Shown: piece by piece, positions 1-9,979 of the stretch
How positions within the stretch are numbered: the stretch's first letter is position 1
Layout of the letters: every line of letters starts with the position of its first letter
From: Shewanella surugensis
GTDB taxonomy: Bacteria; Pseudomonadota; Gammaproteobacteria; Enterobacterales; Shewanellaceae
Direction of reading: 5' to 3'
DNA: 35,552 nt
Assembly (NCBI RefSeq): GCF_023284005.1
Contig: NZ_JAKIKS010000055.1
Span: forward strand, 1-35,552
Made by a program: the position numbers and the translations under genes
Notes under the pieces: model-generated
What the model saw: only the letters and a program-made list of their open reading frames with translations
Databases searched by the model: none
Told to the model about the DNA's origin: nothing

Positions 1-155
1 ATTGCTTTCAATCCGAAGAAATAAAAGCAATTTCGAATAACTCAACACCTGTGAGTGCCCACACAGATTTGCTTGTCATATTGTTAAAGAGCGTTGCTAG
101 TATGAAAAACGAATTTTTCAGCTAGCAGTCTAAGACGCTAGGTCGTTGACTTAAG
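1..155 (-). other. rRNA operon leader with boxA antitermination site
   Basis: Read on the minus strand, this is the transcribed leader of an rRNA operon whose 16S gene lies beyond the left edge. The boxA core GCTCTTTAACA lies at 82-92. It is followed by the stretch around CTGTGTGGGCACTC, which closely matches the E. coli 16S leader downstream of its boxA. boxA loads the Nus antitermination complex in this family. No mature 16S sequence is visible, so the gene body must start left of base 1. The boxA match is clear; the exact 5' end is inferred from the promoter. Confidence 0.85.
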
Positions 156-162
156 GAGGCGT

Positions 163-190
163 ATTCTACACTCTCCAGTCTCGGCGTCAA
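163..190 (-). promoter_or_regulatory. rRNA operon promoter, proximal (P2-like)
   Basis: On the minus strand a perfect-core -35 TTGACG (185-190) and a -10 TAGAAT (163-168) are separated by 16 bp. The -10 is followed by ACGCCTCC, the GC-rich discriminator typical of stringently controlled rRNA promoters (E. coli has GCGCCTCC). This predicts a start near base 155 and control by ppGpp/DksA and initiating NTP levels, as known for rrn promoters. Confidence 0.8.
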
Positions 191-389
191 GTGCTTATTT
201 TAAGAAGTTTTTCAAGTGTTGATTTCTTAATCACTGATGTGAAAGTCAATCAAAACCGAAGCCCTTAAAGCGCTTGTCACCTGAAATTAAAATCCGAAGA
301 GATTATTCTCTCTAACACCGCTGCAAGTCCCGTACTCTCTACTCTTTCAACTAGGTAGCAAGCCTGCTTTGCCGTGTCAGTGGTTGCGC

Positions 390-417
390 ATTATAGGGAA
401 ATTTGAGCTAAGCACAA
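390..417 (-). promoter_or_regulatory. rRNA operon promoter, distal (P1-like)
   Basis: On the minus strand a consensus -10 TATAAT (390-395) lies 16 bp from a -35-like TTGTGC (412-417). It is followed by GCGCAACC, again an rrn-style GC-rich discriminator. The DNA just upstream (about 420-460) is AT-rich and could act as an UP element. Two tandem promoters fit the usual rrn P1/P2 layout. About 220 bp of transcribed spacer with no gene separates them. Confidence 0.7.
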
Positions 418-481
418 GCGCTTTTTAGCGATAAATAGCATTTATTTTCACTTTCTTTATTAAGCACAGTATTCCCACTCA

Positions 482-502
482 TTACCCACAAACTTACCCA
501 CA
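482..502 (+). repeat. Two tandem DnaA-box-like 9-mers
   Basis: The 9-mer TTACCCACA occurs at 482-490 and again at 494-502, a 12-bp period. Each differs from the DnaA box TTATCCACA by one base. They sit between the distal rrn promoter and the 3' end of cydC. Whether DnaA binds is unknown; with only two copies this is not an origin. Confidence 0.35.
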
Positions 503-566
503 AAAAGAACCTTTATCGCTGTTATTTAAATCAACCATTTAAAAACTAGCTTAAATGATGCTGTGC

Positions 567-2432
567 TTAAACACTTAAATAAAGACTTCGGTAATAGTCA
601 TCACTTTCAAATAGCGCTTTATGCGTACCCGAGGCTCTGATTTCCCCACTTTCTAAAATATGCACTTTATCCATCATCGGCATAGCCGTTAATCTGTGAC
701 TTATCATTAGCAAGGTTTTGTCTTTGGCAAAGTGAAATAATAAGCGTAAAACATCACGCTCTGTTATTTTATCAAGTCCTTCTGTCGGTTCATCGAGTAA
801 TAGCAATGGCGCATCTCTTAATAATGTCCTTGCGACACCTATCCGCCTTTGCTCTCCTCCTGAGAGTTGCCTTCCGCCTTCACCAATCCATTGCTCTAAC
901 GGATTACATTTCGGCTCAATGGGTTCGAGTAACACTCCAAGTCCAACTTGCTGTAGCACATTAATGAATTTCTCATCAATCTCAGCATTATTTTGATGAG
1001 GTACACATGAGCTCGGTTCATTTAAAGCAAGAATAAGATTATCCCTAAGCGTGCCACTGAATAAATAAACCCGTTGACTCATAACCGTCATGCTTTGTCT
1101 TAACTCGGCCTCACTCAATTCATCAATATTTCGACTTTCAAGCCTAATACTCCCCTGATCAGCAAGCCAGTCTCTGGTAACAAGGGATAATATACTCGAT
1201 TTTCCACAACCTGTTTTTCCCAGTAACGCTACCTTCTCTCCTTTCCCAATCGAAAGATTAACGCCAGATAACACAGATTGCTTACCGTCATAACTAAAGT
1301 GAAGGTTATTGATTGCTAATGCCGCCTCCACAACATTGTTTTCTCTTACTCTATCTTTTCCAACATTCGTTATCGTACTTTCTATGCTGTTACTTACAGT
1401 GCTATAAAGAGTACTATCAATAGTGCTGTGACTATCCTCATGACGAGGAAACGAGATACTGGGTGTTTGTTCCGTTAACTCACTGACTCTCGTTGCCGAT
1501 GTAATGCATGCCGATAGATGCTGAAAAGCCCCAGCGATCGGCATTAACATTTCAATGGTTGCCATCGTCATAAACACTATCAGAGCAAGCATGGGACCCG
1601 GTGGATTAGCACTTCCGACACCCGATGCGGCTAGATACATCAACACGACTAGCGTCGCGCCATGAAATACAATCAATAATGTTTGGCTTAATCCAGTAAT
1701 ATTCGCCATGGCTTTTTGATTGCTATACAGCTTCACAGCAATACGGGCTAGCTCCTCCCGATATCGATGCTGAGCACCGAATAAGGTCAATTCAGCCTGA
1801 CCTTGAATATAATCTAATAAAATAATGCGATATTGACGCTTAGTCTCTACTAACAACCGCCCAGGTTTTTGTCCCAATCGATAGAAAAGTGCAGGCATGA
1901 TCACCAAGACTAAAAGTAATAATCCGGATAACACCATTGCCAAATGCACATCAAAGAAAGAAACAAAGAAATAGAGGCCCAATAGCGCACATAAAGCAGC
2001 AAAAATGGGAGTGATTAAACGTAAATAAAGATGATCTAAGGTATCAATATCTGACACTAGCCGATTAAGGAGATCCCCTCGCCTTATTCCTTGTAAATCT
2101 TGAGCGCTCAAAGGTAATAACTTGCTCCATACCCAACACCTTAATTGCGTTAATAATTGAAACGTGGCTTGATGCGTTGCTAGCCGCTCACCATAACGAC
2201 TTGCAGTTCGAGCAATAGAAAAGAAGCGTACACCAGCAGCAGGGGTGAAAAAGTTAAAGGCTTGAGATGTCACCAAGGTTAACCCTGCAACTGCAGCAGC
2301 GGATAAAAACCATCCCGATAAAGACAATAAGCCAATGCCTGCAAGCAAGGTCGTTACGCTAAGCAGTATGCCCACTGATAACATGAACCACTGCTTTTTA
2401 AACATTTTCAAATAAGGAATGAGCGCCTTCAT
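567..2432 (-). CDS. cydC: Cysteine/glutathione ABC exporter subunit CydC
   Basis: CydC forms a heterodimeric inner-membrane ABC exporter with CydD. It moves cysteine and glutathione to the periplasm and is needed to assemble cytochrome bd oxidase. The 621-residue protein has an N-terminal six-helix membrane domain (about residues 15-310) and a C-terminal ATPase. Walker A GKTGCGKS is at residues 405-412; the signature LSGGEQRR and Walker B LLLLDEPTEGLD follow. The membrane and ATPase domains are joined by a Ser/Thr-rich stretch (about residues 330-368, with repeated STI/STV/STL), longer and more repetitive than expected; its role is unknown. The start overlaps the cydD stop by 4 bp, so the two are one operon, cydD first as in E. 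coli. Distinguishing CydC from other exporters rests on this pairing and order. Confidence 0.92.
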   Translation of the reverse strand: MKALIPYLKMFKKQWFMLSVGILLSVTTLLAGIGLLSLSGWFLSAAAVAGLTLVTSQAFNFFTPAAGVRFFSIARTASRYGERLATHQATFQLLTQLRCWVWSKLLPLSAQDLQGIRRGDLLNRLVSDIDTLDHLYLRLITPIFAALCALLGLYFFVSFFDVHLAMVLSGLLLLVLVIMPALFYRLGQKPGRLLVETKRQYRIILLDYIQGQAELTLFGAQHRYREELARIAVKLYSNQKAMANITGLSQTLLIVFHGATLVVLMYLAASGVGSANPPGPMLALIVFMTMATIEMLMPIAGAFQHLSACITSATRVSELTEQTPSISFPRHEDSHSTIDSTLYSTVSNSIESTITNVGKDRVRENNVVEAALAINNLHFSYDGKQSVLSGVNLSIGKGEKVALLGKTGCGKSSILSLVTRDWLADQGSIRLESRNIDELSEAELRQSMTVMSQRVYLFSGTLRDNLILALNEPSSCVPHQNNAEIDEKFINVLQQVGLGVLLEPIEPKCNPLEQWIGEGGRQLSGGEQRRIGVARTLLRDAPLLLLDEPTEGLDKITERDVLRLLFHFAKDKTLLMISHRLTAMPMMDKVHILESGEIRASGTHKALFESDDYYRSLYLSV

Positions 2433-4264
2433 ACTTTCCCCTCCTGCTCAGAAGATAGTGTAAAGGGCTGCATCACTTCATTCAACATGTCACTAAAAAG
2501 GCCTTCTTTAGCGGCTATCACATCAAACAGGCCTTGTTGAACCAGCTTGCCTTTGTCTAATACCAGAATTTGATCTTTATGTTGAAGTTGATCTAAGCGA
2601 TGAGTGATCATAATACTGGTTTTATCTTGCATCGCCGCCGATAAACTCAGCAACACGGCTTGCTCACTCTGACTGTCTAAGCTGGCTGTGGGCTCATCCA
2701 ATAAATACAAATGAGCCTGCTGTGCTAATGCGCGTGCTAAAGCAATACGTTGAGCTTGACCAACAGAAACACCTGATGATTGCTCCCCAATGGGATGATC
2801 TATCCCTAGCGCTAATTGTTCGACAAAGTCCATCACCTTAGCTTGCGTTAATAAACGCACAATGGCTTCATCTGTTAAGTTGGGGTTCGCCATCGCCACA
2901 TTATCACGGACTGTGCCGTGAAATAATTGGGGATCTTGCCCTAACCAAGTGAGCTGCTTTCGCCAATGCGCTACATCCATCTCAGATAACAACACATCAT
3001 TAATCCAAATTTCCCCTGTATAAGGAAGGAAACCCAATAATGCATTTAACAAAGTGGTTTTTCCCGCGCCACTGGGCCCAACGATAGCCATATGCTCTCC
3101 AGCGTTTAACTCAAAACTAAGCGGACCGAGTAATTGATGCCCCTCAAAACTGGTGACAACTAAATTTTTTATTTTAACACCTACAGGCCCACTCACCTTT
3201 TCACAGCCGCTATTGACTAAAGCAGGAGCAATATCCGCTTCAGGCAGACTCTTTATGGATTGACTTTCTACTTCAAATGACAACAACTCTTGCAGTGCTT
3301 CTGCCGCACCTATCGCTTGCGCTTTCGCATGGTAGTGAGTGCCTAGATCTCTTAATGGCTGAAAAAATTCAGGCGCTAAGATAAGCACAAAAAAACCGGT
3401 AAAAAGTGTCACGGGAGTACCGTAACTGCCAAAATCAAGATGACCTAAATAACTGAAACCAAAATAGACTGCCAATACTGCTATTGATACCGCAGCAAAA
3501 AATTCTAACACTGCCGAACTTAAAAATGCCATTTTAAGTACCGACATGGTCCGCTCTCTAAATTCGTTCGATGCCTTCTCTATTGCTTTTTCTTCAGCGG
3601 CTCCACGATAAAATAATTTAATCGTACTGAGTCCTTTTAGCCTATCCATAAAATGGCCACTTAATCGCGATAAGGCTGTAAAGTTTTTTCGATTGGCATC
3701 TGCAGCCCCCATACCGACTAAAATCATAAACATGGGGATTAAAGGGGCCGTTAACGCCAACATCAATCCTGCCGCCCAATTGATAGGAAAAACAATCACC
3801 AAAATAATAAGGGGGATAAAACCAGCTAACATCATTTGCGGCAAATACTTTGCATAAAAGTCATGCAAATCTTCCACTTGTTCTAATACGATACTCGCCC
3901 AGCTTCCAGCTGGTTTCCCTTTAATAAACGCAGGGCCAAGTTCTCCTAATTTAGTCAGCACCGCTTCCCTTATCTGCTCCCTAAGCCGCTGACCTGCCAT
4001 AAAGCTGATACGTTCTCGGCCGTAAGCCAACAATGCTCTAAACATAATAATACCGATAAGAGCAATGAACTCCGCCGTAAAGGCCGACCTAGGTAAATGA
4101 AGAATAATGAGACCATGTAGGCTTGTCGCTAACAACCACGCCTGCACGACCAATGCTCCCCCAGTTAACATTCCCAGCAGAACACTTAACGATAAATAGT
4201 GACCACAAGCCTTTTTATGTGATTTTAACCACAGGAGTAATGACTTCTCTTGGGATTTATCCAT
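2429..4264 (-). CDS. cydD: Cysteine/glutathione ABC exporter subunit CydD
   Basis: This is the first gene of the cydDC operon and the partner of CydC in the thiol exporter required for cytochrome bd and periplasmic redox balance. The 611-residue protein has hydrophobic segments at about 25-50, 65-80, 145-185 and 250-300. The ATPase follows with Walker A GPSGAGKT (396-403), signature SVGQAQRIALARAL and Walker B LYLLDEPTASLD. The signature starts SVGQ rather than LSGG; substitutions of this kind are seen in CydD and fit an asymmetric pair of ATP sites. The ATG at 4264 is a reasonable start. Length and domain order match the family. Confidence 0.92.
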   Translation of the reverse strand: MDKSQEKSLLLWLKSHKKACGHYLSLSVLLGMLTGGALVVQAWLLATSLHGLIILHLPRSAFTAEFIALIGIIMFRALLAYGRERISFMAGQRLREQIREAVLTKLGELGPAFIKGKPAGSWASIVLEQVEDLHDFYAKYLPQMMLAGFIPLIILVIVFPINWAAGLMLALTAPLIPMFMILVGMGAADANRKNFTALSRLSGHFMDRLKGLSTIKLFYRGAAEEKAIEKASNEFRERTMSVLKMAFLSSAVLEFFAAVSIAVLAVYFGFSYLGHLDFGSYGTPVTLFTGFFVLILAPEFFQPLRDLGTHYHAKAQAIGAAEALQELLSFEVESQSIKSLPEADIAPALVNSGCEKVSGPVGVKIKNLVVTSFEGHQLLGPLSFELNAGEHMAIVGPSGAGKTTLLNALLGFLPYTGEIWINDVLLSEMDVAHWRKQLTWLGQDPQLFHGTVRDNVAMANPNLTDEAIVRLLTQAKVMDFVEQLALGIDHPIGEQSSGVSVGQAQRIALARALAQQAHLYLLDEPTASLDSQSEQAVLLSLSAAMQDKTSIMITHRLDQLQHKDQILVLDKGKLVQQGLFDVIAAKEGLFSDMLNEVMQPFTLSSEQEGKV

Positions 4265-4315
4265 GATGCTCCAAACTAAAGGATTAAATAGCTAAGGGCT
4301 AATACCCAAACCAGT

Positions 4316-4345
4316 TTTATACAAGGTTAGTATCCCAAGCATCAA
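4316..4345 (-). promoter_or_regulatory. Possible cydDC promoter
   Basis: On the minus strand TTGATG (4340-4345) and TATAAA (4316-4321) are separated by 18 bp, about 50 bp upstream of the cydD ATG. I saw no convincing FNR or ArcA site in the 240-bp gap. Only the -10/-35 similarity supports this call. Confidence 0.35.
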
Positions 4346-4506
4346 TATTAGAAGATACTCAGTTATAAAAAAATGCTACTCGGTGCACAGAACAGCAAGT
4401 CAAAAATGAATATTTCGATAATAATATGAAGGTTTACTTTCAAAAATGATTCAATGCATTAACAATACCTTAATGGTTAACAAAGATGACACTGCCCCTC
4501 ACACCA

Positions 4507-4887
4507 TCAACCTTTATCAAATAACGATAGATTAAGGAGCAAAGGTTCACCCAACCATGACGCATAGTCGGTATGATCTTTTAAATCATGGCCAGTATCG
4601 GCATGAATTAAAATAGACAGTCCCTGCCTATTTTCATCCAACCATGGGATCACATGTTCATATTGATCTTGAGCAAAAGCGAGCTGACAACTCCAACAAG
4701 GATGAGGCCCGACCAACTTTTGATGCACACGTCCAAGCTTGAGTTCAAATGACCTAGCGGCTTGCTGGCAAAGTTTCGTTGCCCATTCCAGTGATGCTTC
4801 ATCAAAATAAACATGGGCATGATAAAACTCATGAATATTGTCAGGCAAAGTGGCATTTTTATTCTCTATATTTTTGCTCTTTAACAT
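4507..4887 (-). CDS. DOPA 4,5-dioxygenase family protein
   Basis: The 126-residue protein matches the small DOPA 4,5-dioxygenase family of ring-cleaving enzymes. The family pattern is visible: YHAHVYFDE with His23 and His25 near the N-terminus, then GRVHQ, VGPHPCWSCQ, PWLDENRQGLSILIH, TGHDLKDHT and WLGEPL. The histidines are the expected metal ligands. In fungi and plants the family opens the ring of L-DOPA; bacterial members are mostly uncharacterised, so the substrate here is unknown. A good Shine-Dalgarno (AAGGAT) precedes the ATG. The gene begins 20 bp after the acetyltransferase stop, suggesting co-transcription. Confidence 0.82.
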   Translation of the reverse strand: MLKSKNIENKNATLPDNIHEFYHAHVYFDEASLEWATKLCQQAARSFELKLGRVHQKLVGPHPCWSCQLAFAQDQYEHVIPWLDENRQGLSILIHADTGHDLKDHTDYASWLGEPLLLNLSLFDKG

Positions 4888-4907
4888 TAGATTATCCTTA
4901 CTGCTAC

Positions 4908-5327
4908 TTATGCAATCTGTTTTCGATAGAATATCTTGTCCACATCTTTTTTAGGATAATCTCGAAAGCGCCCCACTTCAACAAACCCTAAACGTTCATA
5001 AAAACGAGGTGCTTGGAAAGTATAGGTATCAAGAAATAGGTTTTTTAAACCTCTCAATCTAGCTTCTGCTTCAATCCTATTAATGAGTTGTTTACCTAAC
5101 CCCTCTCCACGAATAAACTCGGCTAACCACAAATAATTCACATGTAATGATTCCAGCAAGATTAGCGCGGTTAACCCACCGACAATTTTATTGTCTTCAT
5201 CGCGGATAAAACACGCAATACTTTGCTCGCTTAAATCGGAAAAGTAAGCGCAGTTAAATTCACTTAATCCCGCATAAATCGATTCAATCTCTTCCTTTAA
5301 AGGCTTAAGAGTCACTTTTATATCCAT
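4908..5327 (-). CDS. GNAT-family N-acetyltransferase
   Basis: This is a 139-residue GNAT acyltransferase that probably acetylates an amine with acetyl-CoA. The CoA-binding signature is present as RGEGLGKQLINRIEAEARLRG, followed by FLDTYTFQAPRFYERLGF, the usual motif B. The substrate cannot be read from the sequence. I chose the ATG at 5327 because AAGGAAG lies 6-7 bp upstream; an in-frame extension to 5381 exists but lacks a ribosome site and would overlap the divergent gene. It is likely co-transcribed with the DOPA-dioxygenase-like gene downstream. Confidence 0.8.
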   Translation of the reverse strand: MDIKVTLKPLKEEIESIYAGLSEFNCAYFSDLSEQSIACFIRDEDNKIVGGLTALILLESLHVNYLWLAEFIRGEGLGKQLINRIEAEARLRGLKNLFLDTYTFQAPRFYERLGFVEVGRFRDYPKKDVDKIFYRKQIA

Positions 5328-5379
5328 TACTGCTTCCTTGATCTGCCCTGCTTGCTTCACATTGGGTATAATAGCCATC

Positions 5380-6660
5380 ATGAAAACACTTCTCGTTATA
5401 GGCTATGTTTGGCCCGAACCCAATTCCAGTGCTGCCGGCTCTCGTATGTTGCAGCTTCTCAACACATTTTTGCAGCAAGGATACCAGATAACCTACGCAA
5501 GCCCTGCCCAAACTAGCGAGCATGCCATCGTTTTATCTGAGTTAAATATTCGCGCCGTCAATATTGAAATTAATGATCCCCGCTTTGATGAATTTATCAT
5601 TGAATTACAACCTAACATTGTGCTTTTTGATCGCTTCATGATGGAAGAGCAATTTGCGTGGCGCGTTGAAAAACACTGCCCGAGAGCCTTAAAAATACTC
5701 GACACAGAAGATTTACACTGCTTACGTTTTGCTCGGCAAAAAATGGCTAAGGCTAATCCAAAAATGGTGATTAAAGATGTCGATAATAATCATTTATATA
5801 ACGATCAAGCTAAACGAGAAATCGCGGCTATTTTGCGCTGTGACTTAAGCATCATGATCAGCGAATATGAAATGACACTGCTAAAAGAGCGTTTCAAGGT
5901 AGATGAATCACTGTTAATTTATATTCCTTTTATGCTCACACCATTAAATAACGTCCATTTCAACACATTTGATCAAAGAGCGCACTTTGTCTCTATTGGC
6001 AACTTTCGTCACGAGCCCAATTGGGATGCCGTCTTATGCTTGAAACAACACATATGGCCACTCATCCGTAAACAGCTACCTCAAGCCCAGCTGCACATCT
6101 ATGGCGCTTACCCTCCCAAGAAAGCCACTCAATTACATAATGAAAAACAAGGGTTTTTAGTCAAAGGCTGGGTCGATGATGCTAAAGCCATGCTATCCAA
6201 TGCCAGAGTATTACTATCACCCCTCAGATTTGGAGCGGGCCTAAAAGGTAAATTTATTGATGCCGCAGAGTGCGGGTTACCCTGCGTGACCACCTCAATT
6301 GGAAGCGAAGGGCTATTTACAGATGACAATACTGTAGACGAAAATGCCCGCCTTTCTTCAAATACCACAACGCTACTGAGCACTGATAACTTTGACACTT
6401 TTGCTCAGCACGCCATTGAGCTCTACAGCAATAATGCACTTTGGCTCAATTTACAAAAAAATTGTCCTGAATGGCTCAAGCAACGTTTTGATGAGTCAAA
6501 ATATCAAACCTTACTCATGCAGCGCATTAATGACATCAACCAAGCACTGTCTAAACATCGACAAGATAACTTTTTAGGGTCGATGTTACTTCATCACAGC
6601 ATGAAGAGTACGCAATATATGTCGCAATGGATTGAAGCAAAAAACAAACTCGTAGAGTAG
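5380..6660 (+). CDS. Glycosyltransferase, GT4-like (group 1)
   Basis: The 426-residue cytoplasmic protein has the two-Rossmann GT-B layout. The N-terminal half opens MKTLLVIGYVWPEPNSSAAG, with a glycine-containing loop as in GT4 enzymes. The C-terminal half carries VKGWVDDAKAMLSNARVLLSP, then FGAGLKGKFIDAAECGLPCVTTS, the nucleotide-sugar binding region. Donor and acceptor are unknown. It stands alone, divergent from the acetyltransferase and convergent with murA. A TATAAT at 5367-5372 lies only 7 bp before the ATG and no Shine-Dalgarno is visible. The message may therefore be nearly leaderless, or the promoter may lie elsewhere. Starts upstream of 5380 add only unrelated residues. Confidence 0.8.
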   Translation: MKTLLVIGYVWPEPNSSAAGSRMLQLLNTFLQQGYQITYASPAQTSEHAIVLSELNIRAVNIEINDPRFDEFIIELQPNIVLFDRFMMEEQFAWRVEKHCPRALKILDTEDLHCLRFARQKMAKANPKMVIKDVDNNHLYNDQAKREIAAILRCDLSIMISEYEMTLLKERFKVDESLLIYIPFMLTPLNNVHFNTFDQRAHFVSIGNFRHEPNWDAVLCLKQHIWPLIRKQLPQAQLHIYGAYPPKKATQLHNEKQGFLVKGWVDDAKAMLSNARVLLSPLRFGAGLKGKFIDAAECGLPCVTTSIGSEGLFTDDNTVDENARLSSNTTTLLSTDNFDTFAQHAIELYSNNALWLNLQKNCPEWLKQRFDESKYQTLLMQRINDINQALSKHRQDNFLGSMLLHHSMKSTQYMSQWIEAKNKLVE

Positions 6661-6698
6661 TTCATCTACCACCGTAGGGTCTTTATCTCTTTAAACAC

Positions 6699-6727
6699 AA
6701 AAAAGCCATTCGAGAGAATGGCTTTTT
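6699..6727. terminator. Bidirectional rho-independent terminator
   Basis: A 9-bp perfect stem AAGCCATTC/GAATGGCTT with a GAGA loop is flanked by A-runs on the left and T-runs on the right. It works for the glycosyltransferase from the left and murA from the right, which converge here. Confidence 0.9.
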
Positions 6728-6753
6728 AATAAAAGAAACTATTCAGTAACTGA

Positions 6754-8022
<1,269 letters not shown>

Positions 8023-8280
8023 CTAACTTGGCATATTAAATACTTTTTCACGCTTCCATTGCGTAACAGTAAAAGCATTTATGGTAATAGCGTGTAATTC
8101 ACCACTGGTAATATGCGCCATCAATGGCCCATAGATCATTTGTTGCTGTTTAACACGATTCATCCCATCAAAACAGTCACCCACGGCAATAATTTTGTAA
8201 TGAGTCCCCTCTTGGCTAACATGCACTTCCTCTAAAGATAAAGCCTCAAGTAGTGTACTTTCAATCTCTTTACATTCCAT
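8023..8280 (-). CDS. ibaG: BolA-family protein IbaG
   Basis: This is an 85-residue BolA-fold protein. IbaG partners monothiol glutaredoxin in iron-sulfur handling and is linked to acid stress and envelope integrity. The BolA helix-turn-helix-like core is seen in DCFDGMNRVKQQQMIYGPLMAHITSGELHAITI, with the conserved C-terminal His in ELHA. It lies between mlaB and murA, the standard gammaproteobacterial order, and is probably translated from the same mRNA. Confidence 0.92.
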   Translation of the reverse strand: MECKEIESTLLEALSLEEVHVSQEGTHYKIIAVGDCFDGMNRVKQQQMIYGPLMAHITSGELHAITINAFTVTQWKREKVFNMPS

Positions 8281-8293
8281 GGATCATTTCACC

Positions 8294-8587
8294 TTAGATT
8301 ACTTCTTTAACAAAGAAATCTTTTAAATCATATAGTTGTATTAATTTTCTAAGTTGATTTGCTGGGGCCTTTAAGACTAATTTTTGGCCCTTATTTGCCA
8401 CTAAGCTGGCTAATTCAAATAAGAATGCCACTCCAGCACTATCACTAAACTCTAGTAGACTTAGCTCTAACACTTGGGTGTCAGGCGCTAATAAACTCTC
8501 TTTTTTAGGCCATAAGTCTATCACATCACTTTGGCCTAATTGACCACTTATGTGGCAAACTTTATCTTTTTGGGTAAACGTCGCCAC
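8294..8587 (-). CDS. mlaB: Phospholipid transport STAS-domain protein MlaB
   Basis: MlaB is the small cytoplasmic STAS-domain subunit that binds and stabilises the ATPase MlaF in the MlaFEDB complex. The 97-residue protein shows a single STAS fold with LELSLLEFSDSAGVAFLFEL, the usual region around the conserved Ser/Thr. Its start codon overlaps the mlaC stop region by one base, implying coupled translation. Confidence 0.9.
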   Translation of the reverse strand: MATFTQKDKVCHISGQLGQSDVIDLWPKKESLLAPDTQVLELSLLEFSDSAGVAFLFELASLVANKGQKLVLKAPANQLRKLIQLYDLKDFFVKEVI

Positions 8588-9306
8588 TATTTTCCCTTCT
8601 CACTAGCCTGACTACTGATCGATCCTTGCGCTTTCTCATTCAACGTATCAGTGACTTTATCAATACCTTGTTGGCGAATTAAATTACCAATTTCTGATTG
8701 TTTAGTCGATAAAAGACTGACACCTTCTGCAACTAAATCAAAGGCTTTCCAAGTACCATCTTTCAAGCGTCTTACTTTAAAAATGAGTTTAATGGGAGGA
8801 CGACCTTTCTCAATCACCTGAACATCCACATTAACCATTCTCTCATTCGAAAAGTCTTTAGCTGGTGAAAACTGAATTTTTTGATCCGTATACTCAGTAA
8901 ATGCTTGCGCATAGGTCGTGATCAGGTAGCTCGTAAACGCTTTGACAAAATTGTTTCTTTGCTCTTTGGTACTATCACGTAAATACTGACCCATCACCTT
9001 ATATGAAGCATACTTCGAATCAATATAAGGCATAAGGTCATCCTGAATGATGACTTTTAAATAATTTGGATCCGCTTTAATTTTTGCTTGCTCTTTATGA
9101 AAACTGGCAAAAGTTTTGTTCGCCGCGCCTTCAATCATGCTATAAGGGTTTTTGGTATTAATCGCAATACTACTTGAATCAACGTTTTTCTGAGTTGTTG
9201 GAGTTTGCTTATCCACTGAGGCTGCATTGGTATCTTGCGCATACACTGTCACGCTTGAACCCAATAAAATAACAGTGACAGCACTGCTTAATAATTTTTT
9301 CAACAT
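8587..9306 (-). CDS. mlaC: Periplasmic phospholipid carrier MlaC
   Basis: MlaC shuttles phospholipids between the outer-membrane MlaA-porin complex and inner-membrane MlaFEDB. The 239-residue precursor begins MLKKLLSSAVTVILLGSSVTVYAQ, a clear Sec signal peptide cut after YAQ or VYA. The mature part contains the family blocks VIIQDDLMPYIDSKYASYKVMGQYLR, AFTSYLITTYAQAF and WKAFDLVAEGVSLL. An unusually long linker (about residues 24-50) precedes the domain, and the C-terminal tail is Ser/Gln-rich. It follows mlaD by 14 bp. Confidence 0.93.
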   Translation of the reverse strand: MLKKLLSSAVTVILLGSSVTVYAQDTNAASVDKQTPTTQKNVDSSSIAINTKNPYSMIEGAANKTFASFHKEQAKIKADPNYLKVIIQDDLMPYIDSKYASYKVMGQYLRDSTKEQRNNFVKAFTSYLITTYAQAFTEYTDQKIQFSPAKDFSNERMVNVDVQVIEKGRPPIKLIFKVRRLKDGTWKAFDLVAEGVSLLSTKQSEIGNLIRQQGIDKVTDTLNEKAQGSISSQASEKGK

Positions 9307-9320
9307 AGTTTCAACTCCGT

Positions 9321-9794
9321 TTATTTGCTTTTGGAAGACATGCTATATAACAGCTGACCAATCAAATCTTCGAGGATCAATGCTGATTGGGTATCATCGA
9401 TACTGTCACCATTTTTCAACATCGACACGCCATCATCAACAAATCCAGGTTTCAGCCCAAGAAACTGCTCCCCCAATAGTCCCGATGTTAAAATAGCTAA
9501 ACTACTGGTATCAGGAAAAGACGAATATTGTTTATCCATCAATAAGGTGACCACGGGCTCTAACTTCACAGGATCAAGCTTAATTGCCTTCACTCGCCCT
9601 ACAACAACCCCACCCACTTTGACCGGCGAGCGTACTTTCAATCCACCGACGTTACCAAACTTGGCATACAAGGTATAGGTACTATCACCTCTGCTCACTT
9701 GCACATTAGCCACATTAAAGACTAACACTAGAAACGCCGCCAACCCTGCCAACAAAAACAGTCCAACGAGTATTTCAATTTTCCGTGTCAACAT
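9321..9794 (-). CDS. mlaD: MCE-domain lipid transport protein MlaD
   Basis: MlaD is a single-pass inner-membrane protein whose MCE domains form a hexameric ring through which lipids pass between MlaE and MlaC. From the ATG at 9794 it is 157 residues: one transmembrane helix (EILVGLFLLAGLAAFLVLVF), then the MCE core GGLKVRSPVKVGGVVVGRVKAI and LLGEQFLGLKPG. An in-frame TTG at 9845 would add 17 residues. I reject it because E. coli MlaD begins just before the helix and no ribosome site precedes the TTG. The ribosome site of the ATG is also poor: AAAGG almost touches it. A 185-bp gap separates it from mlaE, unusual for this operon. Confidence 0.9.
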   Translation of the reverse strand: MLTRKIEILVGLFLLAGLAAFLVLVFNVANVQVSRGDSTYTLYAKFGNVGGLKVRSPVKVGGVVVGRVKAIKLDPVKLEPVVTLLMDKQYSSFPDTSSLAILTSGLLGEQFLGLKPGFVDDGVSMLKNGDSIDDTQSALILEDLIGQLLYSMSSKSK

Positions 9795-9979
9795 ACCTTT
9801 ATTACCACTCTCACTGTCGATACCCAATGTATCTAAATTTATCAATTAACGACAACCCATTACTTGTTGCCATCGACTTATGATATGCCTACCTAACTTA
9901 TCATCTCATCACGCTCACGGACTAAAATTAAATAAACACAATTAACCTTATTCATCTTATGTTCAGCCAAGTTTCACTA

